Assembly (NCBI GenBank): GCA_018238825.1
Contig: JABCSP010000182.1
Span: forward strand, 1 to 5,216
Origin: Candidatus Thorarchaeota archaeon
GTDB taxonomy: Archaea > Asgardarchaeota > Thorarchaeia > Thorarchaeales > Thorarchaeaceae
DNA length: 5,216 nt
Direction of reading: 5' to 3'
The notes under the pieces are model-generated. The model had not been told where the DNA came from. It saw only the letters and a program-made list of their open reading frames with translations, and searched no databases. Below are positions 1-5,202 of the stretch, piece after piece (the first letter of the stretch is position 1; the number at the start of each line of letters is the position of its first letter). Made by a program: the position numbers and the translations under genes.

Positions 1-2
1 AT

Positions 3-143
3 CATACTGAGGCGTTTGATGTAGAAACCCAGGCGACCTTTTCCTCAAGATGTACACTCAAGCTCATATGTGACGTCCAACCTCGGATTCCGATTACCGG
101 TTTCGAGGATTTCAGGCATGACCGATCACTGTACCTATGCTAG
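3..143 (+). CDS. Possible 3' end of an upstream gene, cut by the window edge
   Basis: The reading frame beginning at base 3 is open from the window edge to a TAG at 141-143, giving 46 residues that end in RHDRSLYLC. The other two forward frames stop within the first 24 bases, and the reverse-strand frames are also broken. Base composition looks somewhat richer in G+C than the AT-rich stretch that follows at 144-250, which fits coding sequence ending near 143. I do not recognise the peptide. An open stretch of this length can occur by chance, so this is a tentative partial CDS. If it is real, the gene ends about 120 bases before the next start, and the TATAAA at 166 then lies just downstream of its stop. 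Confidence 0.3.
   Translation, partial: HTEAFDVETQATFSSRCTLKLICDVQPRIPITGFEDFRHDRSLYLC
81..108 (+). other. Imperfect hairpin near the left edge
   Basis: CCTCGGA (81-87) can pair with TTCGAGG (102-108) over seven base pairs, including one G-T pair. A small internal loop follows, then CCG (90-92) pairs with CGG (98-100) around a five-base loop. No T-tract follows, so it does not look like a terminator. It lies inside the possible partial coding frame at 3-143 and may be coincidental. Confidence 0.25.
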
Positions 144-163
144 TAACCTACTTTGTTAATCGT

Positions 164-172
164 GATATAAAC
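164..172 (+). promoter_or_regulatory. Probable archaeal TATA box for the gene at 266
   Basis: TATAAA at 166-171 is a good match to the archaeal TATA element bound by TBP. Archaeal initiation usually falls about 25 bases downstream, which would be near 193-197 and leave a leader of roughly 70 bases before the ATG at 266. A second, weaker AT-rich candidate lies at 218-224 (GATAAAC). I did not find a convincing BRE. The assignment is inferred from sequence and position alone. Confidence 0.45.
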
Positions 173-251
173 ATCAGTATAGGTTCAAATGTACATAATC
201 TCACAGGTCATAAAGTTGATAAACGAGTCGAATGAAATCGTCTTCAGTCTT

Positions 252-257
252 GGTGGG
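252..257 (+). promoter_or_regulatory. GGTGGG ribosome binding site
   Basis: GGTGGG ends exactly eight bases before the ATG at 266. It can pair, partly through G-U pairs, with the UCACC part of the conserved archaeal 16S 3' end. The same hexamer at the same eight-base spacing precedes the ATG at 4450. This spacing favours ATG 266 over the in-frame TTG at 260, which sits only two bases after the hexamer. Confidence 0.6.
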
Positions 258-265
258 TTTTGTCA

Positions 266-1492
266 ATGACCAATCTTAATGTCGAACAACTACAAAAATG
301 GTATCGAAAACAGCTCAAGAATAAATCGAGTGACTTTCTAAAACACGCTGAAAGAAGTTATAAAATAGTTGAACGAGCTCTACAAGATATAGAGGAATTG
401 AGCAAGGCCTTTGAAGATGATGACATTGAAGATGTAGATGGAATTGCCTCCCGCTTTGCACTGAAAGTTAAAGAAATCGTGAAAGACTTCTATGTTGATA
501 AAGAAATCACATACGAAACCACAGAATCTATGCAGAGTGAAATTCAAAGGTTCATCCAAGAACTCTGGGGCGCTGGAGCTCGCTGGATTAGAAAGCTGGA
601 TAAGCGTTACAAAACGACCATCAAAGAATTTGATGTTGCAATGAAAGAACTTGGCAAAGAAATGAAGAAGATTGGAAAACTACTATATGATTACAGCTGG
701 GTTAAGGACCTTGAACGCATTGGTGGACGGATAGATACATTGCATGACCTTACCTTTAGTAGCGAGATTTTCGAAGAACAGATTCAGACGGTTCTCATGA
801 AGATTAAATCTGCTGAGAAAGAGTATAATGAAACAGAGAGTGCTTATGATAAGTTCAAAGAGACCTCCAATGTTGCAGAATTACTAAGTCTAGATGAACA
901 GGCAGAGCACGTTTCCGCCCTTCTCAAAATGAAGATGAACCCACTCAAAAAGCAGGTTAAGAAATTACTCCAGCGTGATACAGGTGTACGAATTGGTCCT
1001 GCAGGTCAAAAAGCTCTCATTGAATATTTTGAGGATCCATACATTGCCATAGCTGCGGAACCTGAAGGATACCCTGGACTTATTGAAGGTCTCAAAGGTC
1101 TTCAAGAAGCAATTGAAACGAAGAAGCTTAAGCTAAAGGATAGACTAGCTAGACGAGCAATCGAGGAAGTTAAAGCGATTGAACATGGTGGTCTTCAAGA
1201 TCTCCAGAACCAAGCTCATAAAATCGAAGAAAAGAGACGCACCTATGCAGGATCTGATGTTTACACAAAGAGCGCGGAGCTTCAGGCGAATCTCTCTGAG
1301 GCTAAAAAGAATCTAGACTATCACAAGAACGATCTCTTACGTATTAGAGATGATCTCGAACGACAAATTGGGAAAGTCGATGAATTCAAGGTTCGCATAG
1401 AATCTGAAATCTTAGAGTCATTCAATGAGAAAGTTACAATACAACTTGATGTATCACTTGAACCTCTTGTTGCAATGTGTACAATTGAATGA
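266..1492 (+). CDS. Long coiled-coil protein of unknown family, in operon with dtdA
   Basis: This encodes a 408-residue soluble, highly charged protein that I cannot assign to a family. No signal peptide or membrane segment is visible. Residues 1-225 contain no proline and read as long amphipathic helices (for example around 20-50, 95-142 and 168-235), with tryptophans at 12, 101, 107 and 145. A Gly/Pro-containing section at about 238-275 (motifs VRIGPAG, EYFEDPY, AEPEGYPG) breaks the helices. A second charged helical stretch runs from about 276 to 385, followed by a beta-like, hydrophobic C-terminal tail (about 390-408). This arrangement would suit an antiparallel coiled-coil hairpin with a small globular section at the turn. 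No Walker A motif is present, so it is not a complete SMC or Rad50 ATPase. ATG 266 is chosen for its GGTGGG eight bases upstream; TTG 260 would add two residues. The stop lies 16 bases before dtdA, which implies co-transcription. Confidence 0.88.
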   Translation: MTNLNVEQLQKWYRKQLKNKSSDFLKHAERSYKIVERALQDIEELSKAFEDDDIEDVDGIASRFALKVKEIVKDFYVDKEITYETTESMQSEIQRFIQELWGAGARWIRKLDKRYKTTIKEFDVAMKELGKEMKKIGKLLYDYSWVKDLERIGGRIDTLHDLTFSSEIFEEQIQTVLMKIKSAEKEYNETESAYDKFKETSNVAELLSLDEQAEHVSALLKMKMNPLKKQVKKLLQRDTGVRIGPAGQKALIEYFEDPYIAIAAEPEGYPGLIEGLKGLQEAIETKKLKLKDRLARRAIEEVKAIEHGGLQDLQNQAHKIEEKRRTYAGSDVYTKSAELQANLSEAKKNLDYHKNDLLRIRDDLERQIGKVDEFKVRIESEILESFNEKVTIQLDVSLEPLVAMCTIE

Positions 1493-1493
1493 T

Positions 1494-1499
1494 GGAAGG
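1494..1499 (+). promoter_or_regulatory. Purine-rich ribosome binding site for dtdA
   Basis: GGAAGG begins two bases after the TGA of the preceding gene (1490-1492) and ends nine bases before the TTG at 1509. It is a partial Shine-Dalgarno match and supports translation starting at TTG 1509 rather than at the ATG at 1425, which would overlap the upstream gene by 68 bases. Confidence 0.45.
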
Positions 1500-1508
1500 C
1501 TGGAAACA

Positions 1509-2333
1509 TTGCGTGTTCTTGTCACATCCGAGAAAGATATTGCAAGTCAGACTATTAAGACAGTCTTGATTGAAGAATACGGTTTTCTTCCAACAGGTGA
1601 TAACTTTGAAGAAAATCCGATTTTATCAAGTGGTGACTCTGCAATTCTTATTACTACTAAGCGTGATATGATCTACTGTGATCACTTGGACAATCACTTT
1701 GATGCTGAGGTGTTCATATTCTGTTCTCGTCACAAATCAGAATCCGCTAAACCCGCATTACTCGTTCATAGTACTGGTAATCTAGGAACTGAAGCTCTCT
1801 TTGGAGGAAATCCACAGGAGATTTCTGTTTCTGCACCTTCTCTAGTATCGGTTGCATTAAAACGACTTGTTGTGGAAAAACAAGAGCGAACCCTGGATGA
1901 TTTTGATGTGTCTCTTGAAGTAACTCACCATGGTCCAACATCGATGAAGACGCCAATGATTTTCATTGAACTAGGTAGTTCTGATGAGTATTGGGTGCAT
2001 AAAGAAGGTGCAAGAGCGGTTGCAGCAGCAATAATGGATTGTGTACAAGAACCCCTTACTGCAGAATCCGTGATTGGATTTGGAGGTACTCACTATGCAA
2101 GTAAGTTCAACAAACTCGTACTTGAAAAGGGGTACAAGATAGGACACATCGCTCCCAAATATGCATTGAATGACTTGACATTGGAAGTTGTCAAACAGAT
2201 GATTTCAAGGACAACTGGGAAAGTAACCTGCGCAATTGTTGATTGGAAAGGAATGAACGCTGAGAATAAAGCACACATTTTTCCAATAATTGAAGAGGCT
2301 GGATTAGAAATCATTCGAGATAAGAATGCTTGA
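1509..2333 (+). CDS. dtdA: D-aminoacyl-tRNA deacylase, archaeal/plant type (DTD2, GEK1 family)
   Basis: This enzyme hydrolyses the ester bond of D-aminoacyl-tRNAs such as D-Tyr-tRNA(Tyr), freeing the tRNA and keeping D-amino acids out of proteins; it acts in the cytoplasm. The family is found in archaea and plants, is unrelated in sequence to bacterial Dtd, and is described as zinc-associated. Family hallmarks run in order along 274 residues, about the usual length: N-terminal RVLVTSEKDIAS (2-13), SRHKSES (73-79), HSTGN (87-91), EVTHHGP (137-143), ELGSS (154-158), GFGGTHYA (190-197) and GHIAPKY (212-218). The conserved histidines in these motifs are candidate metal or catalytic ligands. TTG 1509 is preferred because it puts the expected M-R-V-L-V-T strand at the N-terminus and has GGAAGG upstream. 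In-frame TTG 1485 and ATG 1425 would add residues unlike the family and overlap the upstream gene. The frame is intact. It is probably co-transcribed with the coiled-coil gene before it. Confidence 0.95.
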   Translation: MRVLVTSEKDIASQTIKTVLIEEYGFLPTGDNFEENPILSSGDSAILITTKRDMIYCDHLDNHFDAEVFIFCSRHKSESAKPALLVHSTGNLGTEALFGGNPQEISVSAPSLVSVALKRLVVEKQERTLDDFDVSLEVTHHGPTSMKTPMIFIELGSSDEYWVHKEGARAVAAAIMDCVQEPLTAESVIGFGGTHYASKFNKLVLEKGYKIGHIAPKYALNDLTLEVVKQMISRTTGKVTCAIVDWKGMNAENKAHIFPIIEEAGLEIIRDKNA

Positions 2334-2348
2334 ACAATCCTTTTCATC

Positions 2349-2366
2349 AAATATATCCACTATATT
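2349..2366 (+). promoter_or_regulatory. AT-rich TATA-like element inside an inverted repeat
   Basis: AAATATAT at 2349-2356 resembles an archaeal TATA box, and AATATA (2350-2355) is inverted as TATATT (2361-2366) around a five-base spacer. As a promoter it would place initiation near 2375-2382 and leave a leader of about 65 bases before the ATG at 2445. A short TTTT at 2341-2344, just before it, could help end dtdA transcription. AT-rich spacers often produce such patterns by chance. Confidence 0.3.
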
Positions 2367-2444
2367 GAAATTAACTACACTCCCGAAAGGCTAATTACGA
2401 GTATAGTAACATCGCTCAATAACGCTGCTGTGGCTGGGGATAGT

Positions 2445-3398
2445 ATGGCTGCTGAGGATAACAATCAAGCAATCAAAGTGATTACAGAAAAAGTAGATGA
2501 TCTCACAAAAGAGTTAGCAAATGTAAGTAAGGAACTTAAAGAAGTAAAATCTACCTTATCACCTGTTTCAAAAATTGATGCCATTATTTCTTCTGTCAAT
2601 GAAATTAAAAAGTTTGACAAGAAACTGGATAGTCTTGTTACATCCAAAGATTCTGAAGCTGCAACCAAGAAGATCGATGAACTAGCTACATCACTGAAAG
2701 GGTTTGAGGATGATTTAACAATCCTCAAAGATGCGAAGGAAACTGAGGTTATCATCAAAAAGATAGATGATATCTTACTATCCCTCTCTGAAACCGATGT
2801 ACTCGGTAAGAAACTTGATGACCTTCAAGGCTATGTTGCCGGTCTCTCTGGTATTGAAGACAAGGTACAAGATTTATCTGGACAATTTACTGAAACAAAT
2901 GAGATTGTTGGAATCATAGTTCGTCAGCTTGATGACATAGAACGAAAGTATAATCTATCCATCGAGAAACTAAGTGAAACTACTGAATTTATTTCACAGA
3001 TTGCGGAGAGCGGTACAAAACTAGATGCATCTGTAAAAACAGAAAGTAAGAAGACCACAAAAACCACTGAAACAAAAGAAGCACCTGAGAAGAAGAAACC
3101 GCCAGTTTCAAAGGCTAGTCTTCCGTCAGCAATTGATGCTCTTATGAATAAACTTCTTCAACTTGTAAATCCCCAAACTGAAGCAAAAATTATGGCTGAA
3201 TCTCTAGAAAAAATTCGAGATGAACTTACAACAATGATTACAGTTCATACTCCAATTCTGCATAAGTTAGGCACAAAGGCTCGGGAATTGAAATCATATC
3301 CTCCCACTGCAACATTGAATGAAAATGATATTGCCAGTTTGAACAAGGACATCAAGTCGTGGACAAGTAAGTTAAAGGAGATTGCTAAGAGCTCCTAG
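2445..3398 (+). CDS. Coiled-coil protein with KK[IL]D repeats and a C-terminal helical domain
   Basis: This is a 317-residue protein of no family I recognise. Residues about 7-195 are a charged coiled coil carrying degenerate repeats: KKLDSL (59-64), KKIDEL (75-80), KKIDDI (105-110) and KKLDDL (122-127), with weaker relatives KVDDL (16-20) and SKIDAI (43-48). A flexible Lys/Thr/Glu/Pro linker (about 198-225) contains KKTTKTTETK. A separate helical region (226-317) carries LPSAIDALMNKLLQLV and the protein's only tryptophan, W301. There are no cysteines, signal peptide or membrane helix. The layout suggests a rod joined by a tether to a small binding domain, perhaps a scaffold or adaptor; that is inference. 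ATG 2445 is preferred, with GGGGA ending four bases upstream, although that spacing is short. GTG 2430 would add five residues. The gene stands apart from dtdA by 111 bases and may have its own promoter. Confidence 0.86.
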   Translation: MAAEDNNQAIKVITEKVDDLTKELANVSKELKEVKSTLSPVSKIDAIISSVNEIKKFDKKLDSLVTSKDSEAATKKIDELATSLKGFEDDLTILKDAKETEVIIKKIDDILLSLSETDVLGKKLDDLQGYVAGLSGIEDKVQDLSGQFTETNEIVGIIVRQLDDIERKYNLSIEKLSETTEFISQIAESGTKLDASVKTESKKTTKTTETKEAPEKKKPPVSKASLPSAIDALMNKLLQLVNPQTEAKIMAESLEKIRDELTTMITVHTPILHKLGTKARELKSYPPTATLNENDIASLNKDIKSWTSKLKEIAKSS

Positions 3399-3420
3399 AT
3401 TCATTATCACTGCAAATTCT

Positions 3421-3441
3421 TCGTCAAAATCGACGATTTTT
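3421..3441 (+). terminator. Hairpin with T-tract after the coiled-coil gene
   Basis: Beginning 23 bases after the stop at 3398, TCGTC (3421-3425) can pair with GACGA (3432-3436). As an alternative fold, AAAATC (3426-3431) can pair with GATTTT (3435-3440). A run of five T follows at 3437-3441. Archaeal termination depends mainly on such T-tracts, with hairpins optional. Position and structure fit the end of the transcript from 2445-3398. Confidence 0.45.
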
Positions 3442-3470
3442 GGAAATTCGTAAGAGTTCACGTACATAGG

Positions 3471-3478
3471 TTTATTTC
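3471..3478 (+). promoter_or_regulatory. Possible TATA-like element upstream of the cysteine-cluster gene
   Basis: TTTATTTC at 3471-3478 is a weak match to the archaeal TATA consensus. It would place initiation near 3495-3503, so the palindromes at 3502-3551 would lie at or just after the start site, where a repressor could act. No better candidate is obvious in the gap, and the call is weak. Confidence 0.2.
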
Positions 3479-3501
3479 AGTACTACACAAGTGCGCAATC
3501 A

Positions 3502-3537
3502 GATTTGTCTATTCTATTAGAATATCAATAGACAATC
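3502..3537 (+). repeat. Inverted repeat with 9-base perfect arms and a nested palindrome
   Basis: TTGTCTATT (3505-3513) is exactly inverted as AATAGACAA (3527-3535), and the outer GA/TC bases (3502-3503 and 3536-3537) extend the pairing past one unpaired T. The spacer region carries a second overlapping palindrome, ATTCTA-T-TAGAAT (3511-3523), with six-base arms around a single central T. The nested palindrome has too small a loop to be an RNA hairpin, so a protein-binding operator is the simpler reading. It lies 56-91 bases before the start at 3593. Confidence 0.55.
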
Positions 3538-3539
3538 AA

Positions 3540-3551
3540 TTGGAGCTCCAA
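3540..3551 (+). repeat. Perfect 12-base palindrome TTGGAGCTCCAA
   Basis: TTGGAGCTCCAA reads identically on both strands without a spacer, two bases after the inverted repeat that ends at 3537. Its left part (AATTGG, 3538-3543) is also inverted as CCAATT at 3556-3561. A perfect dyad of this length in a short gene-free gap is typical of a dimeric regulator's operator, but the binding protein is unknown. Confidence 0.5.
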
Positions 3552-3592
3552 GAATCCAATTCTCTCAAACAATATTCTGGAATGTAGCAATC

Positions 3593-4393
3593 ATGGAACT
3601 TATGAAACACACAAATCAATTCTCACGTAGAATACATCTTCTAGATGAAACTGCCAACAAGCAACTGGCAAAAGAATTGATTGCAATGCATGAGAAAAAG
3701 TGCAAAGCCTGTCAAGATGATAGGTTGCGATGTGCAACTCGTCCTGCATGTAAGAACCGCAATTTCCTCAACTCTTTGATTGAAATTGGTGTCGCAACCG
3801 AAGACCTACCCCAATTTTGCTACAGTCAGAATATTGAACAAATTCGTCGATTTGTATTAGAGCGAAAAGGTAGGTCAATAGAAAACCGGAGACTTCCAAT
3901 AAAGGATCTACTTCAGATACTGGGTGTAAGTTCAATTAGACACTTTACTACAAAATTCAAGAAGATTTGGTCAAATTTCTCTCAGGAACAAGAAAATGAC
4001 GTGATGATTGTTGCTGGAGATAGTTTGCTATTTCGTTTTGATTTTCATCGTGGTATTGTGACTGTTAACCCATCCAAAAATCGAGTAGATAGTTTTGATG
4101 TTTTCAAACTCTACTGCAAATTATTCTCAACGATATATGGACTTGCATCTGAAGTCAAAGATGTTACATCCAATTGGTGGGTACTCTCAATTTCAGTAAA
4201 GAGTGTAGATGCAGCTGGCATCCGCAGTATTCAGAAGAGCAAGCTAGCTAATGCATTCGAAGCTATATATTCCAAAGAAGTAGAAGACAAAGTCCATCTT
4301 TTTGTAGAGGTTGTCCAGAGCGAAGGACCCCCCTATTTGATGGTAGAACAACTCCAAGGGCTGTTTGTAAGTGCATCAAAACTTGGCAAATAA
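3593..4393 (+). CDS. Orphan protein with a four-cysteine putative metal-binding cluster
   Basis: This 266-residue soluble protein belongs to no family I can name. Near the N-terminus it has a cysteine cluster C37-x2-C40-x6-C47-x5-C53 inside a Lys/Arg-rich segment, with H33 nearby. That pattern could hold a structural zinc or an iron-sulphur cluster; sequence alone does not decide between them. Residues 83-130 are basic and probably helical, with LPIKDLLQILGVSSIRHFTTKF (101-122) loosely resembling a helix-turn-helix, though I would not call one. From about 135 to 241 the pattern alternates beta strands (DVMIVAGDSLLFRFDF, RGIVTVNPS, NWWVLSISV, VHLFVEVV), suggesting a compact alpha/beta domain. 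ATG 3593 is the first start after the in-frame TAG at 3518; ATG 3602 is an alternative with GGA just upstream. A dyad-rich gap precedes the gene, and the wHTH gene follows 56 bases later, possibly in the same transcript. Confidence 0.88.
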   Translation: MELMKHTNQFSRRIHLLDETANKQLAKELIAMHEKKCKACQDDRLRCATRPACKNRNFLNSLIEIGVATEDLPQFCYSQNIEQIRRFVLERKGRSIENRRLPIKDLLQILGVSSIRHFTTKFKKIWSNFSQEQENDVMIVAGDSLLFRFDFHRGIVTVNPSKNRVDSFDVFKLYCKLFSTIYGLASEVKDVTSNWWVLSISVKSVDAAGIRSIQKSKLANAFEAIYSKEVEDKVHLFVEVVQSEGPPYLMVEQLQGLFVSASKLGK

Positions 4394-4435
4394 GCCAAAG
4401 ATGAAACACATCCAGTTCGAATAAAAAAAATACGC

Positions 4436-4441
4436 GGTGGG
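4436..4441 (+). promoter_or_regulatory. GGTGGG ribosome binding site
   Basis: GGTGGG ends eight bases before ATG 4450, matching in both motif and spacing the site before the gene at 266. The A-run at 4423-4430 just upstream would be too close to act as a TATA box for a leadered message carrying this site. The gene is therefore either read through from 3593-4393 or has a promoter further upstream. Confidence 0.6.
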
Positions 4442-4449
4442 ATGCGTAA

Positions 4450-5202
4450 ATGAGTGACGATGTAATAACTAAATCGGTGCCAGTTCTCAGGGAGACTCTT
4501 GGCTTAACAGAGTCTGAGGCAAAAGCAATCGTGCCAATCTTTCTGGGCGGCAACATGACCACAGGAGGAGTATCTCTTCTTTCAGGAGAAAAACTTTCCT
4601 CGGTGAAACGGACCCTTGGTAGGCTTGTTAAAAAAGGCTTAGTCAAGGAGATTGATGGAATAGTACCAGTGTACAAAGCAGTATCACCAAGTTTGGCTTT
4701 GTCTGATCAGCTGACTGAAGTAATCGGTGAAGTTGATGGACTATCAGGTGATTCTAACAAATTATTCAAATCTCGATTGAAAGAGACTGATGTTGTTGTT
4801 AATGATATTGTGAAATCACAATCAACTGCAATAGATGAGATTACAAAATCTCTCTCATCCTATGAAGGGCAGATTCTAGACCTTGTCAAAACTCAAGTAG
4901 AACAGGTTGCCACAGCATCTACAGGTGCTATGACGAGCTTTTCTGAAGAGATAGAACAGGCTATGGATGATATTGACACCACCTTAGATGACAATCTTGG
5001 TCTTAAGATGGGCGAACTGCAAGCAGAAATCGATAAAGCTCAGATCACTTTAGACAAAGACCTGAAAAAGATGGTACGCGAATTTGATAGGTGGATGAAA
5101 CTAGAACGGAAGGGTGCAATCACTTCTGTGTCTGAATTTGAACTCAAATCTAAGAAACTTGTAACGACTGCTAAGAAAGCCGTAACGAGCGCGCTTACTT
5201 AA
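4450..5202 (+). CDS. TrmB-like winged-helix protein with long C-terminal coiled coil
   Basis: This is a 250-residue putative DNA-binding protein. Residues about 11-80 match the N-terminal winged helix-turn-helix of the archaeal TrmB group: ETLGLTESEAKAI (15-27), a turn at GGNMTTGG (33-40), a recognition-helix region EKLSSVKRTLGRLVKKGLV (47-65) and a wing ending VPVYKAVSP (72-80). TrmB regulators normally continue into a sugar-binding effector domain. Here that is replaced by residues 81-250, which contain no proline and read as long amphipathic helices with regular hydrophobic spacing and a basic end (KSKKLVTTAKKAV). The coiled coil probably drives dimerisation or partner binding, so this may be a chromatin- or scaffold-like protein rather than a sugar-responsive repressor; that is inference. 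ATG 4450 has GGTGGG eight bases upstream. No terminator is visible in the 14 bases after the stop. Confidence 0.9.
   Translation: MSDDVITKSVPVLRETLGLTESEAKAIVPIFLGGNMTTGGVSLLSGEKLSSVKRTLGRLVKKGLVKEIDGIVPVYKAVSPSLALSDQLTEVIGEVDGLSGDSNKLFKSRLKETDVVVNDIVKSQSTAIDEITKSLSSYEGQILDLVKTQVEQVATASTGAMTSFSEEIEQAMDDIDTTLDDNLGLKMGELQAEIDKAQITLDKDLKKMVREFDRWMKLERKGAITSVSEFELKSKKLVTTAKKAVTSALT

Noticed and set aside
179..195. GGTTCAAAT, resembling a tRNA T-loop
   Set aside because: The flanking bases ATAGG and GTACA cannot form a T-stem, and no acceptor or anticodon arm is found nearby.
266..1492. Possible SMC/Rad50/SbcC ATPase
   Set aside because: No Walker A, signature or Walker B motif is present; similarity is limited to coiled-coil character, which commonly causes such misannotation.
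1425..1508. N-terminal extension of dtdA to ATG 1425
   Set aside because: It overlaps the upstream gene by 68 bases and adds residues unlike the family, whose N-terminus fits the TTG start at 1509.
1321..1509. Open frame on the minus strand over the end of the first coiled-coil gene
   Set aside because: It lies antisense to well-supported coding sequence, is rich in Ser and Arg without a recognisable domain, and has no ribosome binding site or gene context of its own.
1747..2350. Two minus-strand open frames (1747-1956 and 2093-2350) opposite dtdA
   Set aside because: The forward strand encodes an unmistakable DTD2 enzyme, and these are by-products of its codon usage.
2465..2758. 97-codon minus-strand frame opposite the KK[IL]D-repeat gene
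   Set aside because: It is the mirror of coiled-coil codons and yields a Ser/Phe-rich product with no sensible domain.
4421..4432. A-rich run as a TATA box for the wHTH gene
   Set aside because: Initiation about 25 bases downstream would fall at or beyond the start codon and exclude the GGTGGG ribosome binding site from the message.
4263..4676. 137-codon minus-strand frame spanning the end of one gene and the start of the next
   Set aside because: It covers the coding ends of two well-supported forward genes and the gap between them, and the product shows no recognisable motif.
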